Position numbers and translations under genes: made by a program. The notes under the pieces are model-generated. The model was not told where the DNA came from. It worked only from the letters and a program-made list of their open reading frames with translations, and did no database searches. A stretch of DNA of 64,000 nt from Chryseobacterium gilvum (lineage in GTDB: Bacteria; Bacteroidota; Bacteroidia; Flavobacteriales; Weeksellaceae). This document shows, piece by piece, positions 53,406 through 62,175 of the stretch. The first letter of the stretch is position 1; each line of letters begins with the position of its first letter. The stretch covers positions 744,001-808,000 of the forward strand of contig NZ_JAOTEN010000001.1 of NCBI RefSeq assembly GCF_025628965.1. The letters are read 5' to 3'.

Positions 53406-54082
53406 GATCGTTTTTTATCAAATAAAAACTCCTGATGAACAGTGTCGATGAGGTCTTTCGGCTTTATGTTCTTAGTATATATTGGATTGTGAAACTTTTC
53501 CAGCTTATTAAGAATTCTTATCAGATCCATTTTTTCTGTATAGGTAAGATTGCCGGCTACGATTTGTGTTGCCTGACGAATTTTTGTCATTTGATTCTCC
53601 AGAGTGTCGATGCCTTTTGGAGTGATGGAAATTAATTTTACTCTTTTATCTTCTGAAGAATCTACCTGCTGTATCCAGCCTTGTTTTAAAAGCCGGTTGA
53701 TAATAAGAATCCCTACAGGTTTTTCATGAATGTTTTTTTTGATCAGATCCATTTTAGACATTGCTCCATGAGATCTGAGGGTAATGAGATAGATAAAATC
53801 TTCCTGTGTAGAAAATTCAGAATCTGCAATGGCAGATTTTGAATATAACTTTGCATATCGGTTCAGCTGTACCAGTAAAGTATTAATAGCACTTTCAGCA
53901 GATCTGCCTTTTTCTTTTCCTTCCCATTCTGCAATGATTTCCGTCTGATCTTTTTTGCGCAGCTCTTCATCGAAAATCCACATTTTAAATCCTTCTACCG
54001 TTGAAGGATAAAATGAATTGGTATTTTTCAGATCAAATTCTTCCAAGAGATCGATGAAATTTTTAATAAAGCTAAAATTCAT
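53402..54082 (-). CDS. MarR-family regulator of the crt operon
   Basis: 226 residues, start MNFSFIKNFIDLLEEFDLKN. Winged helix-turn-helix core (about 110-190) with YLITLRSHGAMSKMDLIKKN, PVGILIINRLLKQGWIQQ and the wing SSEDKRVKLISITPKG. It shares the long N-terminal extension with the MarR at 17644-18291. It overlaps crtI by four bases and is first in the operon. A perfect inverted repeat GTATACAAATATAC (54094-54107) covers the -7 box, consistent with self-repression. Confidence 0.88.
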   Translation of the reverse strand: MNFSFIKNFIDLLEEFDLKNTNSFYPSTVEGFKMWIFDEELRKKDQTEIIAEWEGKEKGRSAESAINTLLVQLNRYAKLYSKSAIADSEFSTQEDFIYLITLRSHGAMSKMDLIKKNIHEKPVGILIINRLLKQGWIQQVDSSEDKRVKLISITPKGIDTLENQMTKIRQATQIVAGNLTYTEKMDLIRILNKLEKFHNPIYTKNIKPKDLIDTVHQEFLFDKKRS

Positions 54083-54093
54083 AAGTTAAATTG

Positions 54094-54107
54094 GTATACA
54101 AATATAC
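54094..54107 (-). promoter_or_regulatory. crt operon promoter with overlapping MarR-type operator
   Basis: The inverted repeat GTATA-CAAA-TATAC (54094-54107) includes the minus-strand -7 box TATATTTG (54106-54099), 12 bp ahead of the marR start. A second, looser repeat GTTTG-N8-CAAAC is at 54122-54139. Other DNA in 54108-54444 is AT-rich and shows no gene. Confidence 0.5.
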
Positions 54108-54444
54108 TATTTTTGTTGAATGTTTGATCATATACAAACTTTAGTCCAAAATATCTTATGTACAATATTTTATAAAAACTAATTTTTATCCCATCAGAAA
54201 TAATTTTTTCATTGTCCGTAAATCCAAATGCTCAGAAACCTCGTAGGTGTAATAAATAATATCTCAGAACCGGGATTTTTCTCATTTATTGAGAAATTTT
54301 TATTTTTGTTTTGAAAAAGCGTAGAATCTTAATGCTCAAAAGCGCATATTATGATCGTGATTTTATGAGTTATCGATTTGGATATTAGAATTAGTATAAT
54401 ATTACGTTAAATGAAGCGATATATTTTAAGATATTAATAAAAAA

Positions 54445-54457
54445 TTGCATATTGCAA
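54445..54457 (+). promoter_or_regulatory. Candidate TetR operator
   Basis: A perfect inverted repeat TTGCA-TAT-TGCAA (54445-54457) lies 15 bp before the ATG of the TetR gene at 54473, in the leader. Confidence 0.35.
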
Positions 54458-54472
54458 AATAAAATAATAAAG

Positions 54473-55096
54473 ATGCCTAGAAAAGTAGTACAAGGACCTA
54501 TTCGGGACAAAGAAAAAACTAAGCAAAAGCTGCTGAATGCGGTAGGTAAAATTATTAAAACAAAGGGATATTCGGGATTGATGGTCAGCAAAATTGCTGC
54601 AGTGGCAGGATTTGATAAAAAATTAATTTACGAATATTTTGGCAGCACAGATAAATTGATTGATGAATATATAAGATCTCAGGATTATTGGAGCCAATAT
54701 AACCATGATCCGGAGATGGATATGTCAGACGGAGGGAAACAGATGTCAAAATCAGCACTTCTGAACCAGTTTGAAAGCCTGAGAAAAAATAAAGAATTGC
54801 AGAAAATCATTGTCTGGGAACTTTCAGAGAGCAGGCCGATTCTAAAGAAACTGGTCGATCAGAGGGAAGAAGTAGGAGAACTTTTGTTTAAAAATATTAC
54901 AGATCCCCATTTTGGCGAGAGATCAGAAGAATACAGGGCAATTACCGCGTTATTGGTAGCGGGAATTTATCATTTAAACTTATATACGGGTCATAACGGC
55001 ACCACTTTTTGTGGGCTGAATCTTAAAACCGACGAAGGCCGAAAAAAAATCGAAGAAGCCATTGAAGGAATTATTGATTATGCATATCAAAAATAA
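54473..55096 (+). CDS. TetR/AcrR-family transcriptional regulator
   Basis: 207 residues from the ATG at 54473 (MPRKVVQGPIRDKEKTKQKL); a TTG seven codons earlier is rejected because it would place the operator-like repeat inside the gene. TetR_N helix-turn-helix (about 17-62): KLLNAVGKIIKTKGYSGLMV, SKIAAVAGFDKKLIYEYFGS. The C-terminal domain is helical (ELSESRPILKKLVDQREEVG). It is divergent from the crt operon but separated by 390 bp, so it may not regulate it. The ligand is unknown. Confidence 0.88.
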   Translation: MPRKVVQGPIRDKEKTKQKLLNAVGKIIKTKGYSGLMVSKIAAVAGFDKKLIYEYFGSTDKLIDEYIRSQDYWSQYNHDPEMDMSDGGKQMSKSALLNQFESLRKNKELQKIIVWELSESRPILKKLVDQREEVGELLFKNITDPHFGERSEEYRAITALLVAGIYHLNLYTGHNGTTFCGLNLKTDEGRKKIEEAIEGIIDYAYQK

Positions 55097-55178
55097 TTCT
55101 TTAAATAATCTGCGATTTTATCAGATAAATTAAAAGTTTAAATTTTTAAATTTAAACTATATTCCTTACTTTTGAGCA

Positions 55179-56884
55179 ATGGAAAATTTCATCGTATCTG
55201 CAAGAAAATATCGCCCCCAACAGTTTGATACCGTTGTAGGGCAATCTCATATAACAGATACTTTAGAACATGCAATTGGAGAAAATCAGTTGGCGCAGGC
55301 TCTGCTTTTCTGCGGACCTCGTGGAGTAGGTAAAACTACCTGTGCAAGAATTCTGGCGAGAAAGATCAATGAAAAAGACGGTTCCGTATCAGAAGATGGT
55401 TTTGCTTACAATATTTATGAGCTGGATGCAGCTTCCAACAATTCGGTAGATGATATCCGTGAGCTGATTGACCAGGTGCGCTTTGCTCCGCAAGTCGGTA
55501 AATATAAAGTGTACATCATTGATGAGGTTCATATGTTGTCTTCAGCAGCCTTTAACGCTTTTCTTAAAACCTTAGAAGAACCGCCTGCTCACGCAATTTT
55601 TATTCTTGCAACCACAGAGAAACACAAGATAATTCCTACCATCTTATCACGCTGTCAGATTTATGATTTTAAAAGAATAACCATTCTGGATATTCAGGAT
55701 CATTTAAAGACAATTGCCGAGAAAGAAAATATACAATATGAAGATGACGCATTATACCTGATTGCTCAGAAAGCTGATGGAGCATTGCGAGACGCATTGT
55801 CTATTTTTGACAGGCTCTCTACCTTTTCTCAGAAGAATATAACACTTGCAAAAGCGGCAGAAGTTCTTAATATTTTAGATTACGATCATTATCTTGCTAT
55901 CGTAGATTCAGCAAAAGAGAATAACATCCCTGCAGTTTTATCCGGTTTCAATGATATCGTGAAAAAGGGGTTTGACTCACACATATTTATTGCCGGTCTC
56001 GGAAATCATTTCAGAGATTTGATGATGGCCCAGAATCCGTCAACGATCGATTTGATTGAGGTAGGGGAGCAAACGAAAGCAAAATTTATAGATCAGGCAA
56101 AAAAATGGAACGCGCAACAGCTGATTGATGCCATTGAGATCTGTAATCATGCAGATATCAATTATAAAAACTCTAAGAATCCGCGTCTTACCGTAGAAAT
56201 TGCTCTAATGCAACTCTCATCACTTTCTGCTTCCGCAGATGCTGCTAAAAAAAAAAGTTTATAATATTAGCACCTTTTCTTCATGAAAAGCAGGAAGTAA
56301 AAATTCCTGAAAAAGCTGCTGTACCAAAATCTGAACCCACTGCTGTTGAAAATCCCCAAACAATTGAGAAAATACAGCAGGAAGCCGAAGTTATCAAAGC
56401 TTCCAAGCCTTTGTCAGGAAAGAAAATTTCTTCAGGCTTCAGCATCAGTTCTTTTTTAAATAAAGAAGATAAAGAAGATGAGCAGGAAACTGCGGTGGTC
56501 AGTCAGCAACATCTTCCCGAACACCATTTTACGGAGACAGATCTTCAGACCGAATGGAATATATTATTAAAACAGCTGCAGGCCAAAGATCCATTTGTAT
56601 TTAATGCGATTAAGACTTTCAGATTAATTAAGATTGATGAAAAAAATATCCAGGTTCTGTATCCTTCAGATTCTGCTAAAGTAGAGTTTGATAAAATAAG
56701 TACAGCATTTTTCAATCATTTTAAACATAAAGTTAATAATCATACAATCGGGATTTCTTATAAAAAAGATCATGAAAATCTCAAAATTGAGGTGATGACC
56801 AAAAAGAAAATTTTTGAAAAATTTATTGAAATCAATCCTTTATTAAAAGATCTTGATGATTTGATGAAGTTTGACCTGACATAA
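55179..56884 (+). CDS. dnaX: DNA polymerase III gamma/tau subunit, recoded
   Basis: Frame 0 (55179-56264, 361 aa) holds the AAA+ clamp-loader domains: Walker A GPRGVGKTT (about 47-55), Walker B YIIDEVHMLSSAAF, sensor 1 ILATTEKHKIIPTILSRCQ. The zinc-binding Cys of E. coli DnaX are absent, as is usual in flavobacteria. It stops at TAA just after a run of ten A. The -1 frame is open across the run, continues KFIILAPFLHEKQEV and runs to 56884 (about 568 aa in all), including the tau C-terminal domain (LQTEWNILLKQLQAKDPFVF). One protein is short gamma, the other tau, if slippage occurs. Confidence 0.88.
56247..56256 (+). promoter_or_regulatory. A10 slippery tract in dnaX
   Basis: Ten consecutive A before AGT TTA TAA. 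Ribosomal or transcriptional slippage (adding one A or losing two) would join frame 0 to the -1 frame. A small hairpin CTTTTC/GAAAAG (56274-56279, 56285-56290) begins 17 nt downstream, further than usual for ribosomal frameshift stimulators, which favours transcriptional slippage. Confidence 0.6.
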
Positions 56885-57200
56885 TTTTATATATTTGTCG
56901 AATTAAGTTTAAGAAAGCCCTAAAAATACCATCATACGTGCGAAAATTATTCATACCATATTGGTCTTTTACACCTGCCGAAAATCTCAGCAGAGATATG
57001 GCTTTTCTATGGACTTATAAGAAGAATCACTACATATATGATCAGTTATTCCGGAACTGCTAAAATTCTTCTCCAAAAAAATAAAGATTAATAAACCATC
57101 TTTAATTTCTTATCCCTACATACTACTAATTTTTAAAGAATTATCATGAGAATATAATATCATTCTGATTCTATGATAACAATATAAACACAAGATTATA
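56885..57200. other. Intergenic region with a doubtful 41-codon ORF
   Basis: About 316 bp between dnaX and the DAHP synthase gene. A GTG-started ORF (56938-57063, V/MRKLFIPYWSFTPAENLSRD) has protein-like composition but no recognised homology and no clear promoter. It may be a remnant or chance. Confidence 0.25.
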
Positions 57201-58280
57201 ATGAACCTAAAAGATATAAAAAACGACTGGATAAAAGAGTTTTCACAGCCTATGATGATTGCAGGACCATGCAGTGCAGAAAGTGAAGCGCAGATGTTGG
57301 AAACGGCAAGGCGAATCAGAGAAACCCATGCGAATGTTCCTATATTCCGTGCCGGTATCTGGAAACCGCGTACCAAACCAAACGGATTTGAAGGAGTAGG
57401 AGTAATCGGGCTCAACTGGCTGAAAAAAGTGAAAGAAGAATACGGATTCAAAACCGCCACTGAAGTTGCAAATGCACATCATGTGGATGCCGCATTGGAA
57501 GCAGATGTCGATATTCTTTGGATTGGAGCGAGATCAACGGTAAATCCTTTTACCGTTCAGGAAATCGCTGAAGCTCTAAAAGGCACTTCAAAAACAGTAT
57601 TGGTTAAAAATCCTGTAAATCCTGATCTCGCATTGTGGATCGGTGCGCTGGAAAGGCTTCTTGGGCAGAATATTAATAATCTGGGCGTAATTCACCGCGG
57701 ATTCTCAACCTATCAGAAAACAAAATACCGAAACAACCCAAACTGGCAAATCGCATTAGACTTTAAAAGTGAATTTCCGGATATTCCGATGCTTATTGAT
57801 CCTTCACATATCTGTGGGAACAGAACAGGTTTAGCGGCTATCACACAGGAAGCTTTAAATGTGGGGTATCAAGGAGCGATAATAGAAACACACAGCAATC
57901 CTGATGAAGCTTGGAGCGATGCGGCACAGCAGATTACTCCCGAAGTTCTGGCGGAATTAATTTTAAATTTAAAGGTCAGAAATTCCGGATTGGCAGGATT
58001 TGAAGGTGAAATGGGAAGACACCGGACTTTAATTTCTGATATTGATTTTCAGCTGATTGAATTGCTCTCGCAAAGAATGAAAATTTCTGAAAAAATAGGA
58101 ACACTTAAAAAGGAAAATGATATCGCGATCTTTCAGCCGGAAAGATGGAGAACGATTACGGAATATGCAGTGCAAAAAGCCACCGAAACCGGAATGTCAC
58201 GTGATTTTATTGAGAAAATATTCAAGGCTATCCATGAAGAATCTATTGATGTGCAAAATGGGATTATGATTAACAGATAA
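57201..58280 (+). CDS. Bifunctional DAHP synthase / chorismate mutase
   Basis: 359 residues. The N-terminal DAHP synthase part (about 1-265) has MMIAGPCSAESEAQM (15-29), IPIFRAGIWKPRT-like, ILWIGARST and DIPMLIDPSHICGNRTGL, the metal- and PEP-binding residues of the beta-type KDO8P/DAHP family. The C-terminal chorismate mutase type II helical domain (about 270-355) has HRTLISDIDFQLIELLSQRM and ISEKIGTLKKENDIAIFQPE. It catalyses the first step and the chorismate-to-prephenate step of aromatic amino acid synthesis. Mutase fusion allows feedback by prephenate. Confidence 0.93.
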   Translation: MNLKDIKNDWIKEFSQPMMIAGPCSAESEAQMLETARRIRETHANVPIFRAGIWKPRTKPNGFEGVGVIGLNWLKKVKEEYGFKTATEVANAHHVDAALEADVDILWIGARSTVNPFTVQEIAEALKGTSKTVLVKNPVNPDLALWIGALERLLGQNINNLGVIHRGFSTYQKTKYRNNPNWQIALDFKSEFPDIPMLIDPSHICGNRTGLAAITQEALNVGYQGAIIETHSNPDEAWSDAAQQITPEVLAELILNLKVRNSGLAGFEGEMGRHRTLISDIDFQLIELLSQRMKISEKIGTLKKENDIAIFQPERWRTITEYAVQKATETGMSRDFIEKIFKAIHEESIDVQNGIMINR

Positions 58281-58345
58281 AAGCCGGAATTAAAATACTC
58301 GGATAAATTTTCTTACCCCGAAATTCTTATCTTTGCGCTCTACGT

Positions 58346-59272
58346 ATGAAAGGAAAAGTAATTAAATCTACAGGTAGCTGGTATCAGGTTTTGGAATTGG
58401 AAACGGAAAGGATTTTCGAAGCCAGAATCCGGGGTAAGTTTAAACTGATCAAAACAAGACTCACCAATCCGCTTGCCGTAGGTGATTTTGTGGAATTTCA
58501 GCTGGAACAGGACGATATTGCGTGGATTACCAAAATAGAGCCACGAAAAAATTACCTGATCCGAAAGTCAGTCAATTTATCCAAAGAAGCCCATATTATT
58601 GCATCCAATATTGATCTGGCTTGTTTTATTTTTACTTTAAAACATCCTGAAACATCTTTTGGCTTTCTTGACCGTTTTCTGGCGTGTTGTGAAGCATACA
58701 ATATCAAACCGCTGATTCTTTTCAATAAAATGGATGTATTGAATGATGAAGAAATAGAAATCGTAAAAGATATCCAGTTTTTATATCAGCAAATTGGTTA
58801 TGATAGTTTAGAAATCTCATCGTATTCTAAACTCAATCTGGAAGATCTTCAGCATCTTCTTATCAATCAGACGTCTGTATTTTTCGGACATTCGGGATGC
58901 GGAAAATCTACATTAGTCAACGCATTACAGCCTGATCTTAATCTTCGTACTTCAGAAATTTCTGACACTCATCTTAAAGGAAAACATACCACTACTTTTG
59001 CACAGATGCATTTCTGGCATTTCGGGGGCAATGTGATCGATACACCCGGTGTACGTGAATTTGCCATGATTGATATTCAAAAAGAAGAAGTGCAGCATTA
59101 TTTTCCTGAAATATTTAAAAAAAGGGAAGAATGTAAATTTCACAACTGTATGCATATCAATGAGCCCAAATGTGCCGTTCTTGAATCTTTGGAAACCGGC
59201 GAAATTCAATATTCAAGATATTCTACCTACATAAAGCTAATGGAAGAGGCGGAGGAAAATTTCCAAAACTAA
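58346..59272 (+). CDS. rsgA: Ribosome small subunit GTPase RsgA
   Basis: 308 residues. An N-terminal OB domain (1-75, KGKVIKSTGSWYQVLEL) is followed by a circularly permuted GTPase: NKMD (G4), then GHSGCGKSTLVNAL (P-loop) and DTPGVREF (G3). The C-terminal zinc knuckle has CKFHNCMHINEPKC-type Cys/His ligands. RsgA checks maturation of the 30S subunit and releases RbfA. It starts 66 bp after the DAHP synthase gene, probably with its own transcription, as a TATCTTTG-like -7 box lies just upstream at 58327-58334. Confidence 0.94.
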   Translation: MKGKVIKSTGSWYQVLELETERIFEARIRGKFKLIKTRLTNPLAVGDFVEFQLEQDDIAWITKIEPRKNYLIRKSVNLSKEAHIIASNIDLACFIFTLKHPETSFGFLDRFLACCEAYNIKPLILFNKMDVLNDEEIEIVKDIQFLYQQIGYDSLEISSYSKLNLEDLQHLLINQTSVFFGHSGCGKSTLVNALQPDLNLRTSEISDTHLKGKHTTTFAQMHFWHFGGNVIDTPGVREFAMIDIQKEEVQHYFPEIFKKREECKFHNCMHINEPKCAVLESLETGEIQYSRYSTYIKLMEEAEENFQN

Positions 59273-59368
59273 AAGTAAGCTTTACGCTTTTATTTACAGG
59301 TATATGTCGATGACGGGAAACGCCTTATACAATCATTGGTTTAGAATATAGTTTTGTATTTCCATATA

Positions 59369-59469
59369 AAACAAAACCCAGCCGGAGCTGGGTAAAAACT
59401 AATAACCATGAAAACTCAAATTAAACATGAGAATCGTTAATATTAATAACAAACGATGTGCCAAAGGAA
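59369..59469 (-). ncRNA. Candidate small RNA, copy C of a three-copy element
   Basis: On the minus strand: -7-like TTCCTTTG (59469-59462, one mismatch), inverted repeat ATCGTT/AACGAT (59433-59438, 59452-59457) at the predicted start, an AT-rich linker with CATGGTTATTAGTTTTTA, and a terminator stem ACCCAGC/GCTGGGT (59376-59382, 59387-59393) followed by TTTGTTTTATATGG. It lies between rsgA and ndk, which are both on the other strand. The promoter is weaker than in copy B. Confidence 0.45.
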
Positions 59470-59541
59470 GATGTATAAATCGTTAATAAAAGTTATTTTT
59501 TTGTTAAAAAAAATTAAAAACGGAATCATCATTTTTTTTTG

Positions 59542-59549
59542 TAATTTTG
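59542..59549 (+). promoter_or_regulatory. -7 box of ndk
   Basis: TAATTTTG (59542-59549) matches TAnnTTTG exactly and stands 21 bp ahead of the ndk ATG. No well placed -33 TTG was found. Confidence 0.45.
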
Positions 59550-59570
59550 CGCCATTAAAAATTAAAAAAT

Positions 59571-59987
59571 ATGTCTAACATTACGTTCACAATGATAAAG
59601 CCAGATGCAGTTGCTGACGGACATATCGGTGCAATTTTGGGGAAAATTTCTGAAGGAGGTTTCAAAATCAAAGCTTTAAAACTTACTCAGCTTACTGTTG
59701 CTGATGCTAAAAAATTTTATGAAGTACACGCTGAAAGACCATTTTATGGAGAATTGGTGGAATTCATGAGTTCAGGACCAATCGTGGCTGCAGTTTTAGA
59801 AAAAGATAATGCGGTGGAAAACTTCAGAACATTAATCGGATCTACAAATCCTGCTGAAGCAGCGGAAGGTACAATCAGAAAAATGTTTGCAAGAAGCATC
59901 GGTGAAAATGCAGTGCATGGTTCAGATTCTGATGAAAATGCTTTAATTGAAGCACAGTTCCACTTTTCAGGAAGAGAGATTTTTTAA
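59571..59987 (+). CDS. ndk: Nucleoside diphosphate kinase
   Basis: 138 residues, the usual short NDK length. [15 protein letters not shown] (6-20) and the catalytic His116 in [12 protein letters not shown], with the Kpn loop [16 protein letters not shown], are all intact. It phosphorylates nucleoside diphosphates from ATP by a phospho-His intermediate, in the cytoplasm. It is monocistronic with a promoter just upstream and a strong terminator just downstream. Confidence 0.96.
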   Translation: MSNITFTMIKPDAVADGHIGAILGKISEGGFKIKALKLTQLTVADAKKFYEVHAERPFYGELVEFMSSGPIVAAVLEKDNAVENFRTLIGSTNPAEAAEGTIRKMFARSIGENAVHGSDSDENALIEAQFHFSGREIF

Positions 59988-60007
59988 ATTAAAAATCCAT
60001 AGTATAT

Positions 60008-60035
60008 AAAAGCTCCGGTATATTCCGGAGCTTTT
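60008..60035 (+). terminator. Intrinsic terminator of ndk
   Basis: Stem AAAAGCTCCGG/CCGGAGCTTTT (60008-60018, 60025-60035) with a six-base loop, 20 bp after the stop codon. Confidence 0.88.
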
Positions 60036-60276
60036 CGTTTTTTATCATCTAACTTTTGCCAGTCAGCTTGTTAATCGATTATTGCTTATCATTAATGAGT
60101 ATTATAGAATCATAATTCAATATTTTTAACATTAATTAAAAATAATTTAAAATTCCGTATTTTTACGGATGGTTTTTTCATTAAATAGTGACATCTTTAC
60201 AGCGTTAAATGGAAGCTACCGATTTTCAATTAATAAAGGAACTAATAACCATGTATGTTAAAACATTTTATATGTG
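60036..60276 (+). other. AT-rich region before an orphan terminator
   Basis: The DNA between the ndk terminator and the hairpin at 60277 has no gene on the plus strand. It holds a small hairpin CCGTATTTTTACGG (near 60154) and the 13-mer ACTAATAACCATG also seen inside small RNA copy C. A small RNA or leader peptide (ATG at 60251, 8 codons) is possible. Confidence 0.3.
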
Positions 60277-60306
60277 AAAGGCAACTGATTCAGTTGCCTT
60301 TTTTTT
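60277..60306 (+). terminator. Orphan intrinsic terminator on the plus strand
   Basis: An 11-bp stem AAAGGCAACTG/CAGTTGCCTTT (60277-60287, 60291-60301) with eight T on the plus strand. The nearest upstream gene (ndk) already has a terminator, so the transcript that ends here is unknown; on the minus strand it follows rpe. Confidence 0.7.
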
Positions 60307-60955
60307 ATACTTTTAAAAGTTCAATCATCTTTTCGGGACTTTCTGCAGAGAATACTGCATTTCCTGCCACCAAAACATCTGCTCCCGCTTCAAAAAGTTT
60401 AGCAGCATTGTCTAGATTTACTCCACCGTCAATTTCAATAAGTGCTGTAGAATTGTTACTGATGATTAAATCTTTTGTTTCAGCGATTTTCTTATAAGTG
60501 TTTTCAATAAATTTCTGACCTCCGAATCCGGGGTTTACGCTCATTAACAATACCAGATCGACATCCGCAATAATATCTTCAAGCATTAACACAGGAGTGG
60601 CGGGATTCAATACAATTCCTGCTTTTGCCCCTTTACTTTGGATCAGATTTATAGTTCTGTGTAGATGTGTACAGGTTTCGTAATGTACAGAAACCAAATC
60701 TGCACCGTACTCTATGAATTCTTCAACATACTTTTCAGGTTCTACAATCATTAAGTGTACATCTACAAACTTTTTTGCATGTTGCTGAATCGTTTTCATC
60801 ACCGGAAAACCAAAAGAAATATTGGGTACGAATCTTCCATCCATTACATCTACATGCAGCCAGTCTGCCTGTGAAGTATTCAGCATTTCAATATCTCTTT
60901 GCAGGTTCCCGAAGTCTGCAGATAAAAGGGAAGGAGCGATGAGCTTAGTTTTCAT
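60305..60955 (-). CDS. rpe: Ribulose-phosphate 3-epimerase
   Basis: 216 residues, TIM barrel. LIAPSLLSADFGNLQRDIEM (4-23), HVDVMDGRFVPNISFG (35-50), VHLMIVEPEKY, LVLLMSVNPGFGGQKF (about 134-149) and IEIDGGVNLDN carry the metal-binding His/Asp residues. It interconverts ribulose 5-phosphate and xylulose 5-phosphate in the pentose phosphate pathway. The last residues reach the orphan terminator. It is preceded by about 90 bp and the M42 peptidase gene on the same strand. Confidence 0.95.
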   Translation of the reverse strand: MKTKLIAPSLLSADFGNLQRDIEMLNTSQADWLHVDVMDGRFVPNISFGFPVMKTIQQHAKKFVDVHLMIVEPEKYVEEFIEYGADLVSVHYETCTHLHRTINLIQSKGAKAGIVLNPATPVLMLEDIIADVDLVLLMSVNPGFGGQKFIENTYKKIAETKDLIISNNSTALIEIDGGVNLDNAAKLFEAGADVLVAGNAVFSAESPEKMIELLKV

Positions 60956-61046
60956 TTTTACTTTACTTAAATATTAGAAGTCAGAAATTAGATATTAGAA
61001 TTCAGCCATTAATTTTAAACCAAAATCTAACATCTAACATCCTAAA

Positions 61047-62123
61047 TTAATGATATTTCAATTTCATTTCCGGGGTGATCTTCAGTAGCGTTTCATAGAT
61101 CAACCGGATTACATTTTTTACATCTTCCTTGGAAACCATTTCTACTGTGGTATGCATATAACGTAATGGCAGAGAAACTAAAGCACTCGGAACTCCACCG
61201 TTAGAATGGGCAAAGGCATCGGTATCTGTTCCTGTTGCTCTGCTTGCGGCAGCTCTCTGGAAAGGTATTTCGTTACTTTTCGCAGCATCCATTATAAGTT
61301 CTCTGATGGTGTGGTGAACGCTTGGTGCGAAGAAAACTACAGGTCCGTTTCCGCATTTCTGGTCTCCTTCTTTTTTCTTCTCAATCATAGGTGTGGAAGT
61401 GTCATGCGTAACGTCTGTTACGATGGCGATATTTGGTTTTATGGTATCCGCAATCATATCTGCACCATACAAACCTACTTCCTCCTGTACAGAATTGGTA
61501 ATATAAAGACCGAACGGAAGTGTTTTTTTATTTTCTTTGAGAAGTCTTGCCACTTCTGCAATCATAAATCCGCCGATGCGGTTGTCTAATGCTCTGCACA
61601 CAAAATAGCGGTCATTCATTTGAAAAAATTCATCAGGATAAGTGATCATGCATCCTACAAAAATTCCTAAGTCTTCTACCTCCTGTTTGGTAATAGCACC
61701 ACAGTCTATAAATATATTGTCAATTTTCGGAGTCGGCTCGTCCTGATTGGCTCCTCTTGTATGAATTGCAGGCCATCCGAAAACTCCTTTTACAATCCCT
61801 TTTTCTCCATGTATATGCACGATTTTAGAAGGTGCGATCGTCTGATCTGAACCCCCGTTACGGATTACGTAGATCAATCCGTCATCCGTAATATAATTTA
61901 CATACCATGAAATTTCATCGGCGTGAGCTTCAATAACCACTTTAAACTCCGCTTCAGGATTGATAATTCCATAGCAGGTTCCGTAATGATCCACTTCTAC
62001 TTTATCTACAAACGGAGTAATATAATCCATCCATATTTTTTGGCCTTTATGCTCGTAACCGGTGGGCGATGAAGTATTTAAATATGTTTCTAAAAATTTC
62101 AAAGAATTCTTCTCAAATTTCAT
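61047..62123 (-). CDS. M42-family metallopeptidase
   Basis: 358 residues. Two-metal signature residues: VVIEAHADEISWYVNYI (H and D), DCGAITKQEVEDLGI, ALDNRIGGFMIAEVARLL (D) and SVQEEVGLYGADMIAD (catalytic Glu), then VTDVTHDTSTP and ASRATGTDTDAFAHSNGGVP (H). It belongs to the glutamyl aminopeptidase/endoglucanase M42 group, forming large cytoplasmic peptide-degrading cages. It lies 91 bp upstream of rpe on the same strand and is divergent from the DUF4294 gene. Confidence 0.92.
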   Translation of the reverse strand: MKFEKNSLKFLETYLNTSSPTGYEHKGQKIWMDYITPFVDKVEVDHYGTCYGIINPEAEFKVVIEAHADEISWYVNYITDDGLIYVIRNGGSDQTIAPSKIVHIHGEKGIVKGVFGWPAIHTRGANQDEPTPKIDNIFIDCGAITKQEVEDLGIFVGCMITYPDEFFQMNDRYFVCRALDNRIGGFMIAEVARLLKENKKTLPFGLYITNSVQEEVGLYGADMIADTIKPNIAIVTDVTHDTSTPMIEKKKEGDQKCGNGPVVFFAPSVHHTIRELIMDAAKSNEIPFQRAAASRATGTDTDAFAHSNGGVPSALVSLPLRYMHTTVEMVSKEDVKNVIRLIYETLLKITPEMKLKYH

Positions 62124-62175
62124 ATAAAGGGAATGATTTTTGTTAGTAAGTTTTGTTGTAATAGGTGTAAAAATA

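Noticed and set aside
54122..54139. A second MarR operator as certain
   Set aside because: Five-base arms with eight-base spacing are too short to be sure, so it is only mentioned together with the stronger repeat at 54094.
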